Source of the DNA: Cordilura impudica
Lineage: Eukaryota > Arthropoda > Insecta > Diptera > Scathophagidae
Assembly (NCBI GenBank): GCA_963682025.1
Contig: OY821517.1
Span: forward strand, 109,533,625 to 109,597,624
DNA length: 64,000 nucleotides
Direction: 5' to 3'
The translations under genes and the position numbers were made by a program. Positions 1 through 9,476 of the stretch are shown here, piece after piece; within the stretch, counting starts at the first letter, position 1; the number at the start of each line of letters is the position of its first letter. A model generated the notes under the pieces. That model ran no database searches. It was not told the DNA's origin and was given only the letters and a program-made list of their open reading frames with translations.

Positions 1-1685
1 AACATTGTCGGTTTCACGGTTTGTCCAAGTTTCGGACAGCAAAACCAAAATAATGTAAATATGCATATTTTAATTATTGTGATATTGCATATCCTTTTTT
101 TCCAACCAAATATTCACCACACACAAAGCAGAACTAGCTTGAATCAGTAACACACAATCTTCCTGACATGGTTTAACGCTACTATTATGAAGACTTAGAA
201 TGAATGTGGGCTTCTGTCAAATTAATAATTGTGAAATTGTAGTATTGACTGTGTTACAATATTGCCAGCATGCGATAAAAAATTAATTCAGCACCAAAAT
301 TAGTTAAAAAACATGCTTCGTTCCTGTAGTGATTTTTTTTTTTTTTTAATTTGTAGACCAGTTACTTTTTGTGTTTTGAACGTAGCTCTGACCCAGTGTT
401 TCTAGCTATAAAATACAAATAGGCTGTTTATACTTACGTACATAAATACCTTTGACTTTCTTTTCATTCATAAGTTTAAAATGTGTTTGTGTGCATGTGC
501 TGGGATAATAGAAAAGATTTGATATTGACATCATATAGAATCAGTTTATGATTAAATGTGATGTGATACATTTCGGAAAAAGGAAAACATTTTCTCTAAG
601 AAAAAATTCAACGAACCATACAAGAAAAATAAAAAATATAAAAAAAAAATACTTTTTAAAAACACACACTCCAACATACACAAATTGTAGACAAATGGCT
701 GCAGACATATCAAAAAATGACATAGCAAAAAAGCCATTTACAGAAACAATGTGCCAAAAGTATGACGTTTTTCATATGTTGCTGAAAATTTATTTAAATA
801 CGGTGAGAAAAGCATATATAAAAAATGCTGATTTACATTGTGTGAAAGGATGTTTTATTGATTACATGGTAACGTAGAGATAACTAGAATTGCCTTTTAC
901 CTTTTTTAAAAATATATCGATCGATAAATTTAGTCTACACGACCACATGTTCCCTTCAGGTTGTAAATCGTTACTTGAAAAATCTGTTGTGATATTCACA
1001 GTAGATGGTCATGGTAACTACGTTCGATAGAACTTAAAAAAAAATTAGCTTTAGCATACCTTTTCAAATAAAGGTAATATGAATTGGTATAGGAATACGC
1101 TCTTCTAATGCATTTAATTTCTTATGAACTCATAAGAACATATGTATAACATAATCTCACACAGTGTGGATCATCTGGATATTGTAGTATTGATTTTACT
1201 TGAAAATTCAGAATACATTTTGCACACAATATACGCAAAAATATTTATGACATATACATGTACACGCAGAAAGAATCATCCAGTATTCACTGTTGTTTGG
1301 TTGTTTGAATGTTTGAGTCTGTCTGTTCAATGTACAAATTCAAAGTTTATAAAACATCCGTTTACTACTCTCTCCCTGTAGAAAAAGGAATTCAAGCATA
1401 AACGGAAATAGCAGGCTGATGATCCCATTTCCGAGCGGTAAGTGATGCGAAAGCCAACAAAAGTTACCGGCGAACAAAATAACAACAACAAATATCTTCG
1501 AATATTAAATTAGACATACAACCGAACCAATTATAAAGCATGTACGATTCTAAAAAATGTAAACAACTTAGGGGAGCAAAAAATCAAAGTAACAAAATAC
1601 TTCACAAAAAATACAATAATTTTTTTAAGTTTAAAGTAAAACTTCATGATTTAAACCTTGTATCGAATAGGTTTCTTACAATTTT
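1..1685. other. AT-rich DNA, no recognised gene
   Basis: I see nothing interpretable here. The stretch has long A/T runs, and its open frames (for example 548-877) are low-complexity, Lys/Asn/Phe-rich and without motif. It looks like ordinary fly intergenic or intronic DNA. Confidence 0.5.
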
Positions 1686-1689
1686 TTGT

Positions 1690-2775
1690 ATCTTACGAGG
1701 GTGGGTGGGAATCAACAAAAATGTTTGACCAAGACTCATCTTCTGTTAAACCGATCGAGTCATAATCTCTTTCTGGGTCGATTTAGTGATGTCGGTCCCA
1801 AATTTTGTAAGCAACATTTCATCGGTCATAGAATATACGCTGTTGATATAAGTGAAAATCTATGCATCTTCAGAGCTAGACCCCATTATACTCTAACCCA
1901 TAAAAACAAAGTTTTTATTAAAACTCTTTCTTTCCCTATGCATATGAGATTTGAATCACTACGTGACTGTGCGTGAATTTGCGTGACTGTGTTTGACTAT
2001 CTTAAAATTAATCTTTGGTCACAACATGAGTGTAGACCAAATTTCAGATTGATTAAATAATGGGAAATGGGGATTAAATCACTCCTTGACTGTGCCTGAC
2101 TATCCGTGACTGTGTTCGACTATCTTAAACCTAATCCATAGCCACAACAAGTCTATGGACAAAGTTTCAGATCGATCAGATGATGGGAAGTGAGGTTTTA
2201 ATCTCTTCGTGACTGTTTGTGACTATACGTGACTGTGTAGTCACAAGATTATGAGCCAAGTTTCAGATCAATTTGATGAGGGAGAATGGGGTTACCCCAG
2301 CGCAGACAGACAGAGAGAGAGTATGAATTAAAAAAAGAGTTTAAAAATGATCCCTCTGAGATAGACGTGAATGCCACAGAATCCAAATGATGTTGCTGAT
2401 CCCGTTAAAATTAGGTTTGTGTGTATTTATTGCACCCATTAATCATTAGCCTAAAAATAAACCCTGTTCGACAACTCTTAGTCGTAGCACCCATATAAAG
2501 CCGCTTCTCGATCGATCAAATCTATCAAAAAACAAAAATATTGCACGCATATTTTGTATATATTAATTTTTTTTGTTGCAAAATAAGTCTCTATTCAGGA
2601 GCGGAATATTTTTGGATCTAGTTCCCATATAAATATAGCATCGATATGAACTTTTTTATAACTACAGTAAAAAAAATAGCAATACTACTCATGTTTGGTT
2701 TATGCTTATTTTCTTTGTCAAACTATTCTATTCTCTAAACACATGGTATCGGTGTTTCAAAATATGTTTTATCGA
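1690..2775 (+). mobile_element. Old GTCY-type (HINE-like) element with internal tandem expansion
   Basis: Segments at about 1700-1910 and 2405-2770 align by eye with the 5' and 3' halves of the GTCY elements seen later in the window. Shared landmarks are the accgatcga...gatttagtgatgtc block, the block with gacctagacccc-like wording, the gctgcttcccgatc-like block, and aaacaaaaatattgcac. The (GTCY)n run itself is missing, and a tandem repeat (1946-2284) sits in the middle. The terminal palindrome is gone. Divergence is clearly higher than in the copies at 38-46 kb, so this is an older insertion. Confidence 0.6.
1946..2284. repeat. Three-unit tandem repeat, ~120 bp unit
   Basis: Units begin near 1946, 2066 and 2188; the last is shorter. 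Each carries repeated cgtgactgt/gtgactgt words, then a tagtcacaac-like word, then aagtttcagatcgat and a gatgaggga-like end. The third unit runs into a cagacagacagaga stretch at about 2305. A single related unit lies at 26085-26215, so this is a dispersed repeat family and not only a local duplication. Confidence 0.7.
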
Positions 2776-2779
2776 TATA

Positions 2780-3300
2780 TCAACAGCTTGGATTAAGTAT
2801 ATCCGATTTAAGTATAGTTCCTGCTGTAGCAAACATAAAAAAAAATCTCTCTGTATACTTAAATGGATGAAGTAAAATTTGTGTCAGCTTGAGAACAAAA
2901 TATTTTATCTTTAATCGATTTTATTAAAATTGAGAAACTGCAGCTTAAGTAAATTTTATTTATAAAAAAATAGAACAAAATAATACGCACAGGGAAAAAA
3001 TTTTGCCATCGTAATTGTTTTACAAAGGGTCCGCAAATAAGAGTTATTTCCTTGTGAACTTCGGTAAAAGAAGGTATTTTGATTTTTACTTTTTCAAGCA
3101 GAATAATTTTTTTTTTTGATATTTTTTTTTTCGACTAAAAGGCACTGCAAGTAATATGAGAAATATGAGAAAAAATAAACTAAGCTTTATTTTGTGAATT
3201 TGGTATTAGTGTCAATTTGAAATTCCAATTTTTGTGTGTGTTTTTTAATAATGGTAACGATATTTTAATGCATTTCTCATAACGTATAACCTATAATAAT
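2780..3300. other. AT-rich spacer, nothing recognised
   Basis: No open frame with motifs and no repeat that I can match elsewhere. It ends in a TA-rich patch that forms the left flank of the long-TIR transposon. Confidence 0.4.
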
Positions 3301-3302
3301 AT

Positions 3303-3875
3303 ATGGGGGGTTTTCATGTCAAGTGCACCAACTTTTGAAACCGATGTCTTCCGATCGGTATGAAATTTGCACCAAGGTTAGTCCTATTGGATTGTTTAGA
3401 CATAATTTTTCAACAAGATCGGTCTAGATCTCTCTGAGTTAGGGGGGATCAAACTTTGACATTTTGGCCAAACAGGTGTTTTTCTCATCCATGTAACTTA
3501 TTACCTATTGTTCTTAGAAAATTTTCTCCCAAACAGTTTAGATAGCTATTTCTTCAATATTTCGGAAAAAAATTCTTTAAAAAAAAAATTGTAGACTTTT
3601 TTTTTTTTTGCTAAAATCAAGCATTTTTTGCCTTTTTTTCAAAAAGGGCATTTTTTTTTTCATATGAAAGCTTAGGATTTTTCCTTTGAGACCTTTTGGT
3701 CGCTTAGAGGGATGGGAGTGGGATATCTATCAAAATAAATGTTTTGTAACTCAAGACAACGGTTTTTCAATTTTTCACAAATGCACTATTTTGAATTTTT
3801 TCCTATTTGTGTGTAAAACCTTACAAATAAAACTTATACTGAGAAACTAGACAAATTAACCTTTCCGTAGGTATG
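3303..3875. repeat. Left terminal inverted repeat of long-TIR transposon copy 1
   Basis: Inverted partner of 5543-6113. The match runs from the terminal tatggggg block to the ggtatgtaatatacc block. The arms differ by scattered substitutions and by lengths of A/T runs, so the element is not recent. Confidence 0.8.
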
Positions 3876-3905
3876 TAATATACCTTCATAACATAACAAA
3901 AGAGA

Positions 3906-5222
3906 ATGGTTATCTGTAACCTCAAAGAGTTATTTGCAACATTTCAATCTGAACACGAGGATGTTAGAATTGGCTTCACGAAATTAACCCAAATGACGCC
4001 AAAACATTGCATTTTGGCAGAAAGCAGCGGAACTCACATAGTATGCGTTTGCATTTACCATGAAAATGTTAAACTGATGTTGAAGGAAATCAACTTAAAG
4101 TATTTAACAGATGATTCGGCAGAAGATTTACACGATTACCGCGATTGCCTTAAATTGACTATGTGTCCTAATGCAACAACTTCTTGCCACTTAGGTGAAT
4201 GTACCAATTGCCCGGAAATCACACTCATCAAAGAAAATTTAATCAACTCTTTAGATCGAGAATATATAGAGGAGGTCAAATTTGATTCTTGGATTCAGAC
4301 TGACAGATGCACATTGTAAACAATCATTTTAAATGTGGATGATTTTGTGGAAGAAATGTGTACAGGATTGCTAAACTTGAGAAACCATGACTTTTTAGTC
4401 AAAGAGGAATGGTCATTCTTCAAGGATTTGAAGATAGATTTGAAGTCTGGTGAATTCGTTATTTCATATGATTTCGCAGAAAACTATAAATATGTTCTTC
4501 AGGATGCCATACAAGCATACCACTTCAATAACGACCAAGCAACTATATTCACAGTAGTTATTTACTACATGAAAGATGAAAAACTGGAACACAAAAGTAT
4601 GGCAATCATATCCTACGATTTAAAACAAGATACCGTTGCAGTTTATAAGTACCAGAAGAGAATACTAAAATTTCTAAAATCTAAATTTACAGTATAGAAG
4701 GTATACTACTTTTCGGTCGGAGCTCATCAACATTTTAAAAACAAAAGTAGCTTGACAAATCTTATGGCCCATGAAAAAGATTTTGGAATGCCAGCTGAGT
4801 GGCATTTTCATCCTACTGCTTATGGTAAAAGAGCATGTGAGGGTATTGGAGCAAACCTTAAAAGAAATGCAGCGAAGTATAGCCTCCAGTGCTCTCATCA
4901 AGATTGCATCTTAGATGCGACTGCTTTATTCTATTGAGCAAAGAGTTATTGTAAAGAAACTAAAATAGTTTTTAGTAGCAAAGAGGATCATCAGGAAACA
5001 TTGAAAACACTGAAGAGCAGATTCGATGATGCGGTAACAATCGATGACACCGCCCAACACAATGCTTTTATACAGCTGGTCGATGGAAGACTCAAGTTGA
5101 AAAAGTGTTCTGCCTCTATTCAATGCGATTTCTTTCCAAGGCCAACAAATAAACCATCAGCAAAATCAACAGCAGAACCTAGTAACGCCAAGAAAATATT
5201 GACAAAAAAACGCAGTAAATAA
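3906..5222 (+). pseudogene. Decayed transposase-like gene of an uncharacterised insect-wide family
   Basis: A single reading frame of about 438 codons runs the whole length with no frameshift, but it is cut by three in-frame nonsense codons: TAA at 4317, TAG at 4695 and TGA at 4935. Copy 2 has a Lys codon where the TAG is and a Trp codon where the TGA is, so both are point mutations. Family signatures, from memory of related proteins, are KHCILAESSGTH and VCVCIYHENVKLML near the start, CHLGECTNCP, YDFAENYKYVLQDA, the motif SVGAHQHFKN just after the TAG, and GMPAEWHFHPTAYGK with a Gly-rich RACEGIGANLKR. In the fourth motif the usual Ser-Asp-Gly is Ser-Val-Gly here, whereas copy 2 keeps Ser-Asp-Gly, so a possible acidic active-site residue is lost. 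Related proteins are longer at the N terminus, so the 5' end is probably deleted. Function beyond transposition is unknown. Confidence 0.75.
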
Positions 5223-5542
5223 AGGCGACAAAAAAGCTGAATGAAAGACTGGGTATTTAAAAATTTACAAGACTTAAATACTTCATCAGCTACAATAAAT
5301 TAAGTATAAAAATAGTTATGATATAAATGGATCTAATGCAATTAAGATTAAATTTTAATAAATTATTTATCTTTTTATTTTTAATATTATTATTATTATA
5401 CATTAATTTAATTATTATTAAAAATAAATAAAAAATAATAATTTTTCAACATTTCTATAGAAAAAAAGCGATTTTTTCCTGAGGTTAACATATTCTGGGT
5501 ATTACAGTATCGAGGGTATAAAATTTTAGTTAGGCATGTTAC

Positions 5543-6113
5543 ATACCTTCGGAAAGTTTAGTTTGTCTAGTTTCTCAGCATAAGTTTTATTTGTAAGGTT
5601 TTATACACAAATAGGAAAAAATTCAAAATAGTGCATTTGTGAAAAATTGAAAAACCGTTGTCTTGAGTTACAAAACATTTATTTTGATAGATATCCCACT
5701 CCCATCCCACTAAGCGACCTAAAAGCTCTTAAAGGAAAAATCCTAAACTTTGTTATGAAAAAAAAAAATGCCCTTTTTGAAAAAAAGGCATAAAATGCTT
5801 TAATTCAGCAAAAAAAAGTCTAAAATTTTTTTTTTTTTAAGTATTTTTTTCCGAAATATTGAAGAAATAGCTATCTAAACTATTTAGGAGAAAATTTTCT
5901 AAGAACAATAGGTAATAAGTTACATGGATGAGAAAAACACCTGTTTGGCCAAAATGTGAAATTTTGATCCCCTCTAACTCAGAGAGATCTGGACCGAAAA
6001 TTTGTGTCTAAACTACTATCCAATAGGACTAACCTTGGTGCAAATTACATCCCGATCGGAAGACATCGGTTTCAAAAGTTGGTGCACTTGACATGAAACC
6101 CCCATATATATAT
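5543..6113. repeat. Right terminal inverted repeat of long-TIR transposon copy 1
   Basis: Inverted copy of 3303-3875. It starts after the 3' end of the decayed gene and a TA-rich 3' region, and ends directly against the hairpin at 6114. Confidence 0.8.
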
Positions 6114-6252
6114 AGTGTTATAGTAGAAAATATGACAAATGTTGTTTTAGCTGCCCGATGCAAAATTTGCATATATATATGAATTTATACTCAGTGCAAA
6201 TTTTGCATCGGGCAGCTAAAACAACATTTGTCATATTTTCTACTATAACACT
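6114..6252. repeat. Near-perfect 58-nt-arm hairpin with a 23-nt AT loop
   Basis: Arm 6114-6171 is the exact reverse complement of 6195-6252; I checked the bases one by one and found no mismatch. The loop is AT-rich. It begins at the first base after the long-TIR transposon. It could be a very young foldback/MITE, a palindromic duplication made during repair or insertion, a small-RNA precursor, or an assembly artefact. Confidence 0.9.
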
Positions 6253-6294
6253 TTCAAAGTGATCTGTAAACGCTGCTTATGAAATCTTCATTGT

Positions 6295-6515
6295 TAGAGG
6301 TTTCAACCTTAGTAAATTTTTGTACATAAGGTTCGATAAAGTCATCGATCGAAAAGACCACCCAAAATAAATATGTTTATATTTGCGACTTGTAGGTGAT
6401 TACAAAGTTTCACCGATAGACTGATGGACGGACGGATGGATGAACATTACTAAATCGACTTAAAAAATTTTTATGCGACATGGGTAAAATAAAGGTTGGA
6501 ACTTGGTCAGAAGAT
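6295..6515 (-). mobile_element. Diverged GTCY-type element fragment
   Basis: Minus-orientation landmarks are present in order: atatttgcgacttgtaggtg, acaaagtttcaccgatagac, gacggacggatgga, and then a block that parallels the conserved start of the other elements. Termini are not recognisable. Confidence 0.5.
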
Positions 6516-6559
6516 TTTGGTAGTTAAAAATGTAGAGAAAAATTATTACGTACTTTCAG

Positions 6560-7060
6560 TGGCCAACATCCATTAAATATGGGATATAGCACGAGCTTTC
6601 TATTTCGAAACGCCGGACCCCCTACATTTTTATCGTTCAGAAAACAAGTATCTCTTCATCGAGATCAAAGTGGCGAAAAAGGAAAAAAAAAATAAAAGCC
6701 CCCATAACTGTCACAGAGTCACTCCTTAAGGGGTAAAATGTATGACAAACACCCCATAATTTAGAACATACGTACCTTCTCTCCCCTATCATTAAGGGGC
6801 TCCCATACAAAATTTTCATTACAGACAAGAAGTGTAAGGAAGAAAAAGTACCATAAATGCTTAGGAGTCCCCCAAAGGGGAGTCGTATATTAGACCGTCC
6901 TCCAACATTTTCTCAAAACATACCGCCTACTTAAGGGTGGACAATCTACTACATTTTTCCTCCCCAACATTTTATTCAAACATATCCACCCACTACTTCA
7001 ATTCCTTAAGGCGACTCCCGCATAAAATGTAAATGTTTTATATTTTTTTATGAAATAAGC
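6560..7060. repeat. GC-richer patch with repeated CCTTAAGG-like and CC..ACATTTT words
   Basis: Words such as actccttaagggg, cattaaggggctccc, ttccttaaggcgactccc and cttaagggtgg recur. Two nearly parallel blocks (ccaacattttctcaaaacata near 6903 and ccaacattttattcaaacata near 6964) suggest an internal duplication. I cannot assign it to a known element; it may be a MITE or an old satellite fragment. Confidence 0.4.
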
Positions 7061-7064
7061 TCCT

Positions 7065-8270
7065 TGAGCCGACTACGTTATGAAAAATATGCTCATAGCC
7101 TGATTCTGTATTTTCCAATTTTTACTGTGGTACTTACCCATGTACTAATAATGTCCACCCAAGCTCTTACAGAAAAAGATATAATGCAACATGCGTTGAT
7201 TCTTGTGGCAAAAAGGCGTATTTTCATAATTTTTTTTTTTTAAGATATGAGTAATGTTGGATTATTTATTACATATACACGTTAAAGCGTAACATTTGGA
7301 GAATCTTTGAAAAAATTTTCAATACAAAATTTTAGTAAATAAGTCCGTTAAAGCGAATCTCCGGAGGCATTGTTATTTCGCGGTGAACACCATAATTCGT
7401 TTCCGATCATGTGAAATAAAAAAATAGAAATGCGCTTAAAAGCTGATATGTTTCCCGATGTAATCACGAAGAATTTTTTATTTAATTTATTTACTTTTTT
7501 TTTTTTAAGCATTTCGAGATAAAAAACACAATTTTTGTTATAAAATTTCGGTGAATTTGTTGTTAAAAAATGGGGAATAAAATGGAAAATAAAAATAAAA
7601 GTGGTTATCTGGTGATTTATGTGTAGAAATAGCGCGTAAAATTTCAAAAGAATCGGTCCGGTAGATTTTGAATTATTATGTTCACGATCTTCGAGAAAAT
7701 CGATTTAAAGCTTTTTAAAAACTGATTTATATACGATACACCGTATGAGACCGGTCGCTGGAAACACTGTATCTTCTTTAGCTTTGCTCCGATTTACTTG
7801 GAATTTCGGCGCAATACTCTCGACATGTTGTACATTCAGAAAAAGAAATATAAAAAAATGTTTGAAACCCTTACCCTGCGCCTTAATAGGAAAGTATAAT
7901 AATAACGCCATACACTTCGTCGTCAAAGAGTTTTTATAAAATTTCATTTATGACTACATAAGCATATTCACTTCTCATTGGTTACATTTAATTTAACAGT
8001 AAGCAAAAAAAAAACAATTGCTCAAAATTTTGAAATAAGTACAGTTGGTTATATAAAATCATTGTGTGTTATATTGAGATAAATTTTAGAATTATTTCAA
8101 ATAAAAATGGCAATAACATCGACTGACACTAGAATTGTTTGATATCGCATACCGATTCTTTTTGAAAAATTTTCGTGCATAAAGTATAAAGTGCTCAGAT
8201 TTTTTTTTTTGCATAAAACGGCTGCTGAAGAGAGCGCATAATTTGGTATATAAAAAGCAACCATTTTTAC
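7065..8270. other. AT-rich DNA, nothing recognised
   Basis: Several open frames occur on both strands (7348-7647, 7705-7947), but they are low-complexity or mutually antisense and show no motif. I see no repeat match to the rest of the window. Confidence 0.4.
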
Positions 8271-8275
8271 GCTTG

Positions 8276-9410
8276 TATTGTATTGTATTGTATAAAAAAG
8301 GTGACGAAAGTACCGCGACCAAATGATCTATTTTACTGCCCTCTGCTAATAGTTTGTCCCTATAAAATCTCACCCAACCCTGAAGCCCTGAGAAATTCAA
8401 GGATGTTGGTTGGTTCCAGTAATTTTACTTCGCTCCCTGGTATTTAGAAGGAACCCAGGTACTTTTTCCTATTATGCACTTAAGCTCCACAATCCCCCAG
8501 TATATGCTCCGCCGATTCTGCCTTCTCATCGCGGAATCTGCACATGGGGTTCGCTTCAAGTCCTAACTTGCTAAGATACAGTGACCAGTTAGAATCCCGG
8601 ATAGTATTCTCAGTCCGTTCTTTGATAGTCCGATACATGACTCAAATGTCTTACTGTTGTAGTTGCCTAACAAGAGTTTTGATTGCCTTAAGCCTAGGTG
8701 GCTCGGGAAAAGCTCCTGTCTGATATGATTCTTCCATACTCCTTTTCCTATTCCGCAAAACGGTTCCAGCCCCATTTCTTGTTCATTTCCTTGGATCCCA
8801 ATATGCCCCGAGACCCAACAAAGGTTGACTTTATTTTATCTGCCTAGCTCATTGAGCCTTAGTTAGTATGGGCCTGTCTACTAACTTAGAATTTACTACA
8901 TAGGAGCCTAGTGCTCGAATAGCACCTTGACTGTCTGACAATATGGTTATGTCCCGTCTTTTGTACTTTCTATTTAAGTTAATGTGTGCACATCTATCGA
9001 TGGCATAAATTTCCGTTTGGAAAATAATCGTATGTATTCCCATTGATTCGTAGTATTTGGTTCTAGGCCTAAAGACTTCCGCCCCTGTTCCATTTCCGGT
9101 CTTTGACCCGTCCGTGTACCATTTCATAGCATCGTCTTTTGGAGAATATGCTGTACTCAAAGTACTCCATTCCTTTTTATTACTAAGTTTTGTGACTAAG
9201 TTCTTCTTGAAATCGTATTTCTTCTCAGTCCTGTCCATTGGAAAATCTAGGAGGGAGTAATCTTTAACTTGACTTATTCGGTTACATTGCCCTTCATAAA
9301 GCCTGGTTATGAGTTTATCCCCCTTTATCCTGATTGCCATTGCCATGGCTTTCTTTTGCACCACTATATGTAGTGGGCTTTGATCCAAGAGTACTTCAAG
9401 TGATTTTTAG
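8276..9410 (-). mobile_element. 5'-truncated LINE with RNase H domain and (TACAA)n tail
   Basis: Read on the minus strand, the element ends in a short (TACAA)n microsatellite at about 8276-8294, which is a usual kind of LINE 3' tail. The coding remnant before it carries RNase H and a C-terminal Cys/His segment. The 5' side stops at about 9410, exactly where the 3' tail of the CR1-like LINE begins, so the latter appears to have inserted into it or joined it. Confidence 0.7.
8403..9410 (-). pseudogene. LINE ORF2 C-terminal fragment: RNase H and HIL-type tail
   Basis: The longest frame, 8849-9388, opens with SPLHIVVQKKAMAMA, a segment that normally sits between reverse transcriptase and RNase H in LINEs. 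The RNase H core follows: WYTDGSKTGNGTGAEVF (first Asp), FQTEIYAIDRCAH (Glu) and ILSDSQGAIRAL (second Asp). Downstream, in other frames, 8563-8775 continues with GLRILSGILTGHC, and a CRFRDEKAESAEHILGDC-like Cys/His tail follows, typical of ORF2 C termini in RNase H-bearing LINE clades such as R1, LOA or I. No reverse transcriptase domain is left. Frame changes and internal stops make it non-functional. I do not assign the clade; the gap between RNase H and tail needs a database comparison. Confidence 0.75.
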
Positions 9411-9430
9411 TAGTAGTAGTAGTAGTAGTA
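9410..9430 (-). repeat. (TAC)n microsatellite tail of the CR1-like LINE
   Basis: Seven uninterrupted trinucleotide units, read as agt on the plus strand, follow the end of the 3' UTR. They mark the 3' terminus of the minus-strand LINE. Confidence 0.85.
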
Positions 9431-9476
9431 TTTATTATACTTTAATTTAAAACTAATAATTAATATTTAACAATTT

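Larger units (their letters stand above)
3303..6113 (+). mobile_element. DNA transposon with ~570-bp terminal inverted repeats, copy 1
   Basis: The left end (tatgggggg...catgtcaagtgcacc) is found inverted at the right end (ggtgcacttgacatg...cccccata). The inverted match continues inward for about 570 bp on each side, through shared landmarks such as the ggccaaacaggtgttt block and the atcccactcccatccc block. Between the TIRs lies one decayed gene on the plus strand. Flanks are TA-rich on both sides, so a TA or TATA target duplication is possible but not provable. A second, internally deleted copy lies at 54561-56264. The encoded protein belongs to a family I recall as widespread and uncharacterised in insect and fish genomes; I do not assign a superfamily. 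Confidence 0.85.

Noticed and set aside
548..877. 109-codon frame near the window start
   Set aside because: Low-complexity, Lys/Asn-rich, no motif, and antisense frames of similar length overlap it.
4674..5123. Minus-strand frames opposite the long-TIR transposon gene
   Set aside because: They are antisense shadows of the decayed plus-strand gene, and the same shadows appear at 55549-56028 opposite copy 2.
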